Part shown: in pieces, positions 10,301-21,899 of the stretch
Layout: every line of letters begins with the position of its first letter
How positions within the stretch are numbered: the first letter of the stretch is position 1
Source of the DNA: Isoetes taiwanensis
Lineage: Eukaryota > Streptophyta > Lycopodiopsida > Isoetales > Isoetaceae
DNA length: 64,000 bases
Direction of reading: 5' to 3'
NCBI GenBank assembly: GCA_021234155.1
Contig: JAJEKV010000077.1
Location: 5,050,314 to 5,114,313, forward strand
Notes under the pieces: model-generated
What the model was told of the DNA's origin: nothing
The model's input: the letters and a program-made list of their open reading frames with translations, nothing else
Databases searched by the model: none
Made by a program: the position numbers and the translations under genes

Positions 10301-13285
10301 TAGCAAAGAAGAATCAATGTGGCCTTAGGCGCATCAAGAGGTTTAACATATTGCATGAAGTGTTGAATCCACAGATAGCTTACTTTTACCCTGATTGATA
10401 ACTCCTCTATTGCACTATAAGAGAATAAGCAATCTAGGTCACTAGTTTCATCATTTATTTGCTTAAAATCGCACGTTCAAAATTTTTAGAATTTGACACA
10501 ATAAATGACGGTAGCTGTTGATGAAATTGCATCATCTATATCGTCACTTGTAGCATCACCAATAACAACAGTTGTAGTATCATATTTTATGGCATTGTGA
10601 TGGCATAATAGTATCATTTTGTAGTATCATCTATAGCTGCAGTTATAGTATCATGCATTTTGTCCTCGTAGAGCTATAATAGTGTCACCTATAGGATCAC
10701 ATGTATTGTTATAATGAAATCATGCAATTTAATTTTTTCAGTGGGATTGAAAGCTTTTGCTGTTTATTCATGCATCTATTTTGCTAATCAGAATGGATAC
10801 AATATGGCATTGCTTCACTTGTTGTCTTTAAGCAAATACATTAGAGGCCGGGAGAAATCACTTATTGTTCCAAGCTCGATGCCAATGTAGAAATCGCACG
10901 ATCAATGAAAATGTGAGCGTATACAATCTTTTCTTCCTCCATGTCTGCCTTCCCATGCCACGTGTTATCAAGGGACAAGTTCGCCATTTTCCTCACCTAC
11001 CTGCCCTGGAGGTTCGTTGGGCGGGAAGTAAGAACTACAAGTTGCTCCCCCCTAAATTACCATTCAAATTTCAAGGGTGTGTATGAGTACCCCCCCCCCC
11101 TGCGCCCAACCTACTCAGCATTTCGTGCCTCTCAGTCCCCCAACCCTCTCATTTGGTTTACTCGTATGATCCAGCCTCTCAGTCTGCTTTACTTCTTTGA
11201 ATTCATTTAATTCATCCTACATTCGTAACAATTTTCTTGATTTGTCTTTAACACGTTCTAATTCACTTGGTTTTTTTCATATTGCAATTAACTCTATCAC
11301 AGATGAGATGATTTTGGCTGCTTCAATATATTTCTTGTTATTTTCATTACTATTCACCACCACTTAGTGGTCCTCACCAGGTGAACAAAGGTAGGAGAAA
11401 TGTAATTTCATCACATTGGAAGACTATTGTTGTCGGATATAAGGTTAGAGAGTAAGTATATATCCAGGTGAGGGATTTATACACACCATCAGACATGAGA
11501 AATGAGAAAATTAGGTCTCGTCGAAATGTCCCTAAGATGCAGGCCATTGTGAGTTTCAATCTGTCTTTCATTGGAATTAAATGATTGGGTTCTTTATTGA
11601 TATCTCAGGGCTCTGTATTTTCGACCTGCTGGACCTAGAGCCATCAAGTTCCATAACAAGCATTCATTATAATATTGGTTCCTTGCTATTTGAAGATCAA
11701 TCAACAGTGCAACTAAGGGAGAGGGGGATTTGGTTCTTAAGATACAAGTATTATTTCCGAAAAAGCAAGATTGTGGAGTTATATTGCCTCACTATCACAA
11801 CTTAGTTGCCGCCCAATGTATTCCGCTTCTGTACTTCTGGCGAAGATGAAATTGCCACAGGGAATTTTTACTTTGAAGGAGAAAGGCAGAGTATGTGGGC
11901 ACGTGAAGATAAATTTAGCCATCGACATGTTTATTGCATTGTTCAAGACGTCAAGAATGTCAAGAAAACATAAAAATGTTCATTGTAAATGATTTTGAGC
12001 TGTTTGTGCATAGAATATCTTGTGAAGAATGGTCATCCCAGCTACATGAAGGAGTTGAGAAGGTAGATTGTGGGATAAAGAACTATACAAATGCTCCCAT
12101 TGTATCGGATTGGGAGATTCACTCGTGTCAACTTGTCAAGACAGCAAGAGGCCATGCATGCAACATTGGCTACTGGCTGGTGCTCCAGAGCCGATGTGGA
12201 AGACAGGACGTGCCATTACCCCATTTTCCCTGGGGTCGATCTCACTTTGATTTAGCTTCATCTTCAGGTAATTTTTTGCACTTCTATTTTAGCATGCAAC
12301 TTATTTATTATGATTTTATATGCATGTTTATGTGCATGGCAGCAATAGACATGCTTGATCAAAAGGGGTATCTATGTTGTTCCCTTGGCAATTTCTTCGC
12401 GTTTGATTTGGAGTGATGGTTACTTTATGTTGTGTGTCTTGATGATTTTTCATTTCCAGTTCTGAAAGAGCAATCTTTGATATTATGGCTTTTTGGTTCA
12501 TGTTCTGTGTACCTCTCTTGCATGCACCGTCAGTTAGGCTACCTCTACGCTTTGCAAATTGGGAAGATTTTATCTTGTCTATAGGAATTTCAGCCACTAA
12601 CACAATATTTTATGTTTGTTTTCCTTCGTTTTTCTAGTACTTCTATCATGATTTGACGCCTTGGCGATTGTAGATACAAGTTTCCAGTTTAACCATCATT
12701 TCAGATTTCAGATTTACTCAGGTTTTCAATTTAACCATTGACCATTGATGCAGCTTTTCTGTGCCTCCTTGTCATTCCAACCTGCACTTCCAAGATTAGT
12801 CTCTTGAACTATCTTCATAGCTATGTTGCCCATTTTATTTCTGTCTCAACTACAGCTTTTTCCTTCTATCCAATTGCTCTTGCAAATCTATTTGGTTTTT
12901 TCCCTTGAATCTCCAAAGCTGGTTGCTTAAATTCATGAGAAGCTCCATAGTGAGTCCATGAGCTCAAAGAGCAAGGTTGCAGTAAACTGGCAGCTTGGAA
13001 ATGGAAAATCTCTAGTTTCCTGCATTCTCGAGTTTTGAGCAAGAGTTTTCTGACCTATCATTTTCTAAACTTTACGAATTCAATTTGGGAAGGCGAAGGA
13101 ATCGGAGTTCCACTCTCGCTATCATAGGCCCAGCAGATCACACTTGTGAATTCTTTATTGTTATTGTGGTCTTTTGAAAAGTCATAACCTCCAATCCTCT
13201 AGACATAGGTTCAACTTTTGGTTTCTATAGAATTTCGTTTGAATTTTGTAATAAGTTTAATTTCTATGTAAACTTCTTCCTCCCC
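10301..13285. other. Anonymous AT-rich region with unassigned open stretches
   Basis: No gene could be confirmed. Open stretches on the plus strand at about 11580-11810 and 11930-12260 have exon-like composition but matched no family I recognise. A 13-base C run lies at about 11088-11100. At 10500-10720 there is a degenerate repeat of words like gtagtatcat and tagtgtcac that resembles repeats near 40.9, 51.8 and 52.4 kb. Confidence 0.35.
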
Positions 13286-14060
13286 TCCCCCCCCCTTTTT
13301 TTTGAACAATGAGATATGAAAAGTACAGGATTTACATGTCTCATCTAACTGTGTAAGCACAAGAAGATTCCACGGGAGCACGAGCCTGAAGCACAATATA
13401 CTTACTCCAGAATAGGAGACTAACGAGATGAACGAATTTGAAGATATTGAATCCAAATATGTTCCATCACTTCTGGCTCAAGGGGAGGAACACTAATAAA
13501 CCATCAACATCTTTTTCTGGGCCACAACAATAATGCCACCTGCAAATGAGTAAATGCCCTAAAAAATGTGGCATTTGCAACGCTCCCATATCGACTACAG
13601 GAGCCAACTAGAACCCAGATAGAATGTCTTTTATTTAGCCGGGGGCCATGCATTGGGATAAGATGCCAAGAGAATGCATCGGCACTCCAATGTGATGTTA
13701 AACAAACCTTGTAGCCAGGACCTTGCCGGCTGAACTTCTGGACAATAAAAAAGCCAATACTCAAGAGTCTCAACGTCCGAAAGACAGAGTGGGCATATTG
13801 CAAAAGTTTTATATTTTGGTCCCAAAGGGTATTAAGGCCCAGATTCCATTGTGTCGTCAGTTGCTACAGGACCGAATCAGGAAGCCACAAGTGATTAATT
13901 GCCACAATTGTTGGGATGCCATTGCAGTCTAAAGCTCGGGGTGGAAATTGCCAACATGGAGTGAGATATCACAGAAATAATAGACGAGCCGGGGAGTTTC
14001 ACAGAAATTTCCCAGCTCGAAATCTAGGAGCTCGAAATTTGCGCAGTAGCCTTAGATTTA
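13286..14060 (-). mobile_element. LINE remnant, 3' portion of ORF2
   Basis: The minus strand between 13825 and 13631 reads ICPLCLSDVETLEYWLFYCP, a zf-RVT-like C-terminal knuckle (CxxC, then a Cys) found at the end of plant LINE ORF2. It lies upstream of a 3' UTR-like stretch ending at a T run next to a C run (about 13286-13303), which is the A tail on the minus strand. Frames are broken on both sides. The left edge is fairly clear; the right (5') edge near 14060 is a guess. Confidence 0.6.
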
Positions 14061-14870
14061 CAAAGTGCTGAAGCTGCAATGGCACATAGATCATGGTAGA
14101 TATCCCTATTTTGTTGACGATAGCCCGCCAGTTCTTGTCAGCGGATCAAAAAATGCTCGATTAGTGGAATCTAGACCTAAGTTTGTTTTCTATATAACTT
14201 CACCCAATGAATGACCTTATCTCGGCACTTTTTAATCTTTAAGTTATCCTGCCTATTCTTTCTCATTTGTCTTTCTTGTTCTTTTTTCCACTAGCTAGTA
14301 TGGGTGTAGCAGTCATTTCTTTCTAGTGGCCCATAATTTCTTATGTCCAGTGCTACAAGGACTCCATTATTTTAACTTACTGGTAATTGTTGATTCGTTG
14401 ATTGCATTATATTTTTGGTAATCCGTTCATTGTAAACTCACACAAATTAACAATTGTTTCTGAGACGCACGATAGTCACAAATATGGTTGAATCTGGCTT
14501 CTAATGAGATTGGCATTTATTTGAAATAATACGGTTACATTTATTTTTAACATATGGGGTGCCTTGGTATGGTTTTTGCATTACTCATTGGAATGCATTT
14601 CAATGAGGTGCATTTTGCAATTATATATTATTTTTGACATATGGGGCGAATAGAGCCATTTGTGACATGTTCATCCATTGTTGTGACGTCGTTTCATATC
14701 TAGTCATCCTTTTCACTTGCACATTTGATTACAACTTTTTTTTATTATTTGCTTGTTTTGGTGTGTTATGGGAGAAGTTTTTTTTTTGGTTGAAAAAGAA
14801 ATAAAAATTCAAAAAACATTGCCAAGTTCATGAATAACATATAAACCATCAAACATAGCATCACATATAA
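14061..14870. other. AT-rich intergenic stretch
   Basis: No coding region or element could be supported here. The sequence has many T-rich runs and no repeat shared with the duplicated segment that follows. Confidence 0.4.
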
Positions 14871-16719
14871 TCCAAATCAGAGGTTGATCTATAATCTAGT
14901 CTCAGAACATCACAGTGCTGAGTGTTGAATTTAGGACAAGCAAGAACTAGAGCAAATCGCTGATGATGAGAAGGCGTGTATGAAGGTCAAACTCCTCTGT
15001 GAACATATAAAAAGAGATGATAGGAAACAAAAAAAACCCAGAAGAGTTCTTAAATTATCTTAAGCTTGTCCATACTTGTTGGAGCATCTAATGAATTGCT
15101 TAATTGGTTATTTCAATCTTTTCCCAGAATAAGTCTCCATGCTCTACCCAGTGCATCCATTGAGGGTTCTAAAACCATGGGTTTCTGCTTGCAACTAAAA
15201 AATTCTGTTTCTTTAGAATCCATTCATGCTTGTTGAATGCCATGTAAAGGCAGACTTTTGTAGCGCCTATAACACAAATCATAAATGCAATATGCTATCC
15301 TTAACCGACAAGCTTGTTAATCCCTGTGATCCAGGCTGTTGATTGAAGAGGTGTGATAAGGCAAGGGTTTCTTTGCAGCCCACCTGAACAATCTCAAAAA
15401 CACAGAGGTAGCGGCTTTTGTAGAAAATCGGCAGCAAACAATCTATGGATCAACTAAACCAGGTGCCCTGTAGGATTTACACTAATCTACAATCTTTTGA
15501 AAGAAACTGCTTCCTTTTCCTTAGCCGCTCCTTGCCCTAGTCTTTTGCCTCCATGAACCCCTTTCTGAAACAAGTTTTCTAGCTCCACGAACCCTTTTCT
15601 GAATCCCTAGAGTTCGTATGCACGATGGTTGCATCTTTAAATATTTTAGTTTTTATTTTTTTAAAAGGGGGCTTTTTTGTAGACTCTTCGATCTCGTCTT
15701 TTTTTAAGAGGGCTTTTGTTGTAAGCCCTGTGATCTTGACCATAAAGGAGGGCAAAAAGAAATTGGCACAAGTTGCATCCAAATACTTGGCGCACTCTAG
15801 ATGTACCAAAATACACCTTATGTAATAAGACCACCAAATCATATAAAAACCATAGGAAAAAGTGTACAAAAATACAAAAGAAAACCCCTGTCATTATGCT
15901 AGATATGGGTTCATGTAACAATAATACAATCTTATTTGGGCCAGCTGGGCTAGATTCAGACAAGCAAAGAACAATTGTGCTAACAATTTCCGTGAACATG
16001 TGTATGAACTAATAAGATAGGTATGTTACAAACCAGTTACATGCCCAGCAAGGGAAATTATTATAAACAGAATATTTTGGAGCAGTTCTATACATGCATA
16101 TAAAACAGTTCTATTACAATAGATAGTTTTGCAAACAATAAGACATTGCCAAACTCAAGTAATAATAAGCCATACATTCATTGCTTCAAGTTTTGTTGTC
16201 TGCTCTGCCAAATTGTTCCCTCCATTAACTATACTCATTCTGGAAGCAACTGAGGATAAATTTGGAGCATGATTGTCTATCCTACTTTCTATGCATCTCA
16301 AAAATTTCTTTCTCGCTTCATCTAGATTTAATGCTCGATCACATGCATCTAAAGCATTTTGTAGATAATTAAACACCTTATCATATATATCACGTGAAAG
16401 TTGTTTTGTTTCTTTGCCGGAAAATTCTTTTTTCATGACGCTGCTCTTCAATCACCTACAACCAATGATGGAAGTGATAAAAGAACAAAAATTTAGTAAA
16501 AACTATAAGAACCAGTATTATTAGAATGAGGCTAGTTTTGATATCTTGCCATACTACTTTCATTAGAGCCAGAATCTAGTTGAGGACTGCTGTCCATATG
16601 TGTCACTGCAATGTAACATAGGTAAATGCATTTTCACAATTTGAAAACAGAAAGAAAACTATATCCATGAAATAGGACAAGAGCTCTTTCATAAGCAACT
16701 AACATGGCAACCTTCTTTC
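14871..16719. repeat. Segmental duplication, copy 1
   Basis: This block is repeated in the same orientation at 29673-31912. Both start at tccaaatcagaggttgatct and end near gcaactaacatggcaac. Compared with copy 2 it lacks about 55 bases (copy 2, about 29793-29848) and lacks the LINE insertion at 31390-31718. Divergence is mostly single-base changes and small indels, consistent with an old duplication that no longer codes intact proteins. Confidence 0.88.
16155..16462 (-). pseudogene. Exon-like conserved block, duplicated copy 1
   Basis: An acceptor-like tgtag at about 16458 precedes an open block ending near residues QTTKLEAMNVW. The stretch IYDKVFNYLQNALDACDRAL is shared with copy 2 (31037-31309). 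A 1-base difference just after the acceptor puts this copy out of frame with the copy-2 reading VIEEQ/MIEEQ. This copy keeps 11 residues (KKFLRCIESR region) that copy 2 lacks. I do not recognise the family. Conservation of the frame between copies suggests it was once coding, on the minus strand. Confidence 0.4.
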
Positions 16720-17842
16720 ATTTGTTATGTTCAGGACTGGCAACAGTTGAGCAGAAATTATATTGCAAAGAAGACAATAGAAGATGGCATATATGGTGCA
16801 AAAGATGAATTTTTCCATAGAGCTCAAGTTCTTGTGCATGATGGGTTGTTTCCTATTCTCATCTTTGTGTTATCATAGTCCATAAAATTTGCGAATCTAG
16901 CCAACTATATGATAATTGTACCTCCAAATGGATGCCCTACCCTTATATCTGAGTATGTGGGTGATTTCTGACCAGGGGTTGTGCACTGTATAGTATTGGA
17001 ACTAGAAGTTTACCTTTTTGCCTCTGTTTTAGATATGTTACCCTATTCCTGTTCTCCTCTCTGTCATCCTCCTTGTCCCCTCTTGTATTATGTGAAAATC
17101 CAAGGCTTGGCACAGTGGCAGAACTTCTAAATGTTACTTTCTACATAGCATCTCTTGCATTTATGATTTTGCATGGCAATGGTGGTGATGTTACAGATCC
17201 AGTGCCTGTTTACTGTGCTTTTTCGTCAAGGTATGGGAAGCATCAAGTGTCGATGTACATGCATGGACTTAGATAGCTTCCATTTGATATATAATATTGA
17301 ATAAATATCATAAAGTTACAATAGGTTTTAAACTTCTGGAAGTGCAAGCGATTTGCATTAGAGGAAGTCTAGAAAAGACATGTCAGGTTTTGAACATTTG
17401 CCTTGGTACTGCCATAACATAGGATGAAAAATCAGAGTCTCTCTGCTCGCAAAACATTTGCATCTAAAGACAGATGTCTTGCATTCTCTACTAAGTCTTG
17501 TATTTATGACTGTGGCCTTCTGCTTTTAACCTCAACCACTACTTTGAGAAAGGATGGTAAGCCTTTTTGCAATGGTAGCAACCCTCACTTCTAACGGATT
17601 AATAGATGAGAGGTTCGTTTGAATTGAGATCAATAGATATCTTTCGTTGGATTGCTATATCAAGTCTAATCTCGAATATCAAGTTTGATTTTTGTGGGTC
17701 TTTGCAGGCAACTCTTTTGAAATATCTTAGATGGTACATGCAGAATCTGTTATGACCAATTGACCACTGGGACGAATGAGATTAACTTCGTTATTTTAAA
17801 TGCTTTGGGAAATGGTAATTTTGGTCTATGAACACATGGCGT
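16720..17842. other. Region without a supported gene
   Basis: AT-rich sequence. Plus-strand open stretches at 16738-16875 and 17073-17276 were examined and not assigned to any family. Confidence 0.35.
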
Positions 17843-18445
17843 ACTGCCAATAAGCTCACTCATATCAACATTCTGTGTGGATGTACTAATGTTGGTGCTC
17901 CTGGTTATGGCAGGCATACTCTTGTTTCTATTCTATTCTATTGGTAAAATGGATCTGAATATTGCTCTTGTTTTTATGCAAAATGTGGAGGAATTGAAGA
18001 CATTTGGCGAGCCTCTAGCAAAATTTTATAATAGTATTATGGACTGTGATGGCTACTGATTATGGCAAATATGCTTTGGCATTTTGCAAAAATGCAAGAC
18101 CAATGCTGGGATCTGAGCAGGGTACCTTGCTGTAAGATCTTACGGCAGCCATCCTTATTTATTGGATGAAGGTCATCATTTTTTGAATTCATGTCTCTAG
18201 TTCTAGCACATCATCATTTCTTTGCTTTATTTTACAATGTGGTTGGATGAGGCAGAGGCCGCTCTTGATGCAATGCCCTTTGACCTGGATGCAGTAATCT
18301 GATTGGCTTCCCTTGGAGAATGTAATGTCCATGGTGAGCCCGAATTGGCAGAATTTCCTATGGCTAAGTTGCCTTCTACAAATGCAATGGCTGCAGAGCT
18401 ATATGCCAATTGAAAATATTTAGCATCCTTTACAAACAATGTCTC
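17843..18445 (+). pseudogene. Pentatricopeptide repeat (PPR, PLS class) pseudogene
   Basis: Plus-strand reading from 17843 gives NKLTHINILCGCTNVGAPGY and then, after in-frame stops, YAKCGGIEDIWRASSKI. This is the classic PLS-class pattern (ILxACaxxGAlxxGrxxH, then MYAKCGxIEDAxxVFxKI). Further on (18246-18420) comes EAEAALDAMPFDLDAVI, a TGA, then an L-S-motif-like stretch and ELAEF, matching the E motif where VIW is normal. The stop thus replaces the conserved Trp (TGG to TGA). PPR proteins bind organelle RNA for editing and processing; this copy is dead. Confidence 0.75.
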
Positions 18446-19335
18446 TAGGTAAGTAGTCTCTTTGTTACGTCACTTTGACATTCTTTGTTCCTTGTTTTAC
18501 TGACATTATTTTCTACATTATTTTCTATATATTGTGTTCTTCTAACATTATTAAAATGAAGGTAGAATTTGATGAGCAGTTCTAAAAGCAGTGCATTCAA
18601 AAGATATATTTAAGACAAATTCTTGTATTTTGACGGTGATTTTGTTTTCTAGGTAAAGGTATGTTAAGTTTCAAAGAGAATATTTGTTTCAAAGCTTTTA
18701 ATAACTTTGATGGGGTTGTGCCTTCTTCCAGCAGTCATGTTTCCATTTATAGGTTCTTACATTTCTCATTAAACTGCTTATTAAGAGTTTCCAGTGGATG
18801 CAAATGACGTCCATTTTGATGAGCTTTTTGGAGATACATACACAAGAAAATAGACCTGTGATTTATCCATTAAAAAATAAGGTCAGTCATAGCTTTGTAA
18901 CTGACTATATGGAAAAGATGTTCTAGCCCTTTGAAGCCACATCTAGAAGGTTTATCTAGAAAGGAAAATTATTATTTTTGTGGAAATACTAGGTTCCAAT
19001 AGCACCTTGCACTTAGTAAATTGCAAAATCCTGATTTTGGTGTAAAAGATGTTGGTCTGGTAACACTGGTTTTAACGGAAATCTACTTCTTTTTAGATGC
19101 CTTTATTATAATTGTTGTTGTTGATAGTAGTTATATGGTGGTTGTTATATTAAAAAAAGCATTTGGGCCTTTCGGGCCCTAACAAAGCAAATGTGGGCAT
19201 GATCAATAATAATAATATCTTAACATATATAAACCTCAAGGGCGAGGTTCGTATTTCCGGAAGGAAAAAATAGGGGAAAAAAAAAACCAGAGAAAATGAA
19301 ATCGCTGCCCTGTTCTGCCCTGTTCGGGTGGGCAG
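18446..19335. other. AT-rich stretch with small hairpin
   Basis: No gene found. A short hairpin (gggcctttcgggccc) lies at about 19166-19180, followed by a purine-rich run and then a locally GC-rich leader at about 19300-19370 that precedes the COMT-like relic. Confidence 0.35.
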
Positions 19336-20181
19336 GTGGATCCGCTGCGCAGGCTAAGGCGACCGCTCAGCGGCATCAACTTTGGAGCTCTTCTAATTTG
19401 GAGCAGGTCTGTCTATTCTGTTGTTACTTGGACTTTCATCTATAGGTGGGTTTTGCTCTTTAAATCTAAACTATTCTCTGCTCTTACGTCCTGCTTAGGC
19501 ATCCTAAAGCCATGGGAGCTGGGACGAATAAGTGGCTATGGCCGAACTATTTCGCGTCTTATAGAATCATTCGACTATTTTTGTGAAAAATCGATATCAA
19601 AATCGACAATGTCGGAGTTGGAGGATTCGTGGAGTTGTTGGCCTCGCTATCTTGCTCAAAAGTCCCGCTTCAGATCCACCATAGCGAGCTTGGCTCCAAA
19701 AAAAAATTCCTTTTTTTTTCCCTTTGCTTGCTTCTCTGTCGAGTTTGATCCCAAAAATTCCCACATTGCACGTCAAATCATAGATCATGCAGGTAGCCTT
19801 CTAAATCCCCTGTTTTTTGCTTCCCTTTTCTTTCTGTTTGTCATGCATAATTAGATTCAATGCAGCTTATTTCTTATTTCAGGTCTTACCTCAAAAATCA
19901 AAGTCCTCGATGGCACCCTTAGCACTGTCCTTCATGATATCAAGCGCATCCTGACCGAGTATAACAGTAGCACTTTTGATTTCGTGTTTTTGCATCATTA
20001 TAAGGAGTGCTATTTGCCAGATTATCTTCTTCTTAAACAGGAAAAATTGCTCAGCTCCGGTAGTGTCATATTTGCTGATAATTTGGGTTTTCCAGGTTCA
20101 CCAAAATTCTGGGCATATTTAAAGGCAAATAGTGAGGAACTCAACACAACAACAACAATAAGGAAGGGCAAAGTAATATAG
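19336..20181 (+). pseudogene. Catechol O-methyltransferase-like gene relic
   Basis: Two blocks splice in phase: one ending SVEFDPKNSHIARQIIDHAG at 19792, with a GT donor, and one from 19883 after an AG acceptor, running to the stop at 20181. Block 2 has DFVFLHHYKECYLPDYLLL and SGSVIFADNLGFPGSPKFW, the end of the class I COMT fold: the catalytic Asp-His region, the YLPD helix and the ADN metal-site strand. Upstream, LIESFDYFCEK matches the COMT N-terminal helix. However, the Gly-rich SAM loop (LELGxxCGYS) is replaced by LEDSWSCW, and the protein ends soon after the PGSPKFW segment. COMT methylates catechols with SAM and Mg2+; here it is probably non-functional. Frame through 19336-19792 is open but has unfamiliar inserts. 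Confidence 0.68.
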
Positions 20182-21480
20182 AGGAACTTTTTAAGATTCA
20201 TTCGCATAGAGTTCAATTTATATGTGTGTGGGGTAAAGTTGGACTCAAGTCATTATGTCTTACTGGGTTTGGATTTGAACCACTGTAATGCTTATTGGAC
20301 ATGTCTATATACATCCATACAAAATGCTAGAGCCAATCAAATGATTTTTGTTTGACTTTAAACGAGCAATATAAGTGATTTGTAGTTTTGATTTAAATGA
20401 GAAGTTCTTTAATTTGTCCTCCTCCTAACCTTAATGTAGTTGGCCCCCAGTATTCCATTTAAATTAAGTTGGCTAATTGGAGCCAGCGTACAATGAGATC
20501 CATTGAACTGTATATTATTCTATGGATAAATAAATGGTGCCTAGTGTTTTACCTCAAAACTTGGCAAGTTTTTGGTAAACTATAATTCATTATAGTACTT
20601 GTGGCTTCATCATCCACTTTGCACATTGATGCATTAACTGTGGAAATTCCCATCATATAAAAGGAGCATAAGCCAAGAATGCTCTAGGCGCGTAAGCCAG
20701 TATTGCAGGCACTTAACGCCACACCTCCTACCATTAGTTCTTCCTAACCAATTTCATCTCATGTTAATACATCATTTTAAAATCATTAGCACACTCGTAT
20801 AGTACTTCATCTACTGTAGCAAACTCTCCCTCACAATATTAAAATGGTCAAAACCAACATATGCTAGGCAGTTGTACAACCATATCTATTTTTGCTATGC
20901 AAGGCAGTAAGTCCAATGAAGGTTCATTTGAACTTTGGGTTTCCAACTATAAGTGGTTTGAGCCTATGTGAAGGCAATTTACGCAAAGCCCTACGTACAA
21001 TGTAGTGTTTGAAAAACTGAAAAACCATTCTAGAAGTTTGAGAATATAATAGAATAAAGCATCACCACATTGAATGGGAGTAAGAAGGACTTTTTAACAG
21101 TTATGAGACGTGTCTAAATCCACTGGCTTCTAGAACCTCTAGCAAGAACCAAAGGTTGCCAAGTCATGAAGATATATGCTCTACATTTGAACAACTGCAT
21201 TGCTATATGCTTAAACTTGCATTGTTGGAAATGGAAACGATTTAAAATAGTCATACAAAACAATGTTGCATTTCTTCCCATGCATGAAGAAAATGTTGGA
21301 GTAAAAATGAGAGCAACAATTGGAACTTCTTACCTCTGCAAAGGTATGAGTCTAAAATGTGGATTATATAAACAAAAAAATATTCTTGTGACCAATTTAT
21401 AAATGTTAAATTTGTACTATTGATTTTGAGAATTGCTCATATGTCTATTTTTTCAAGTCAAAGCGAGGGACTATTGCATA
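20182..21480. other. AT-rich intergenic region
   Basis: No supported gene. A degenerate relative of the tandem unit at 21484 (aacttcttacctctgcaaaggtatgag) lies at about 21322, suggesting the array once extended further left. Confidence 0.4.
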
Positions 21481-21483
21481 TAT

Positions 21484-21825
21484 AACTACAACATTTAAAC
21501 TTCTCACCTTTGCAAAAGTATTGAGAGATTTGATATATAGAGCTCTATTTATGTTCTTATCTCCGACTATTCTCGATGCTATTCATGATTTCTTTTAAGC
21601 AAAAGAGAAAGCAATACAACTACAACATTTAAACTTCATCTTTGGAAAAGTATTGAGAGATTTGACGCATACAACTCTATTTATGTTCTCTCACCTCCTA
21701 CTATTCCGATGGTATTCATGTATCCTTTAGAGGCAAAGAGAAAACACATACAACTACTGCATTTAAACTTCACCTTTGGAAAAGTATTGAGAGATTTGAC
21801 GCATACAGCTTTGTTTCTTAACAAA
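21484..21825. repeat. Tandem array, 134-bp period, about 2.5 units
   Basis: Units begin at 21484, 21618 and 21752 with aactacaacatttaaact or a close variant, followed by gcaaaagtattgagagattt or its ggaaaag form. The spacing is exactly 134 both times. A further related copy (tactacaacatttgaaact) lies at about 24820, so the unit is also dispersed. Confidence 0.85.
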
Positions 21826-21858
21826 GACTATTGTACATAATACATACAAGAAATTTAT

Positions 21859-21882
21859 CGCGGCGGCCAAGGCCGCCGCGAA
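21859..21882. repeat. Perfect GC-rich palindrome in AT-rich DNA
   Basis: The sequence cgcggcggcc-aa-ggccgccgcg consists of two perfect 10-base arms around two bases. The surrounding several hundred bases are strongly AT-rich. It follows the 134-bp array directly and looks like a transposon terminal or subterminal hairpin, although no matching partner end was identified. Confidence 0.85.
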
Positions 21883-21899
21883 CATTTCTCATTCCCAAT

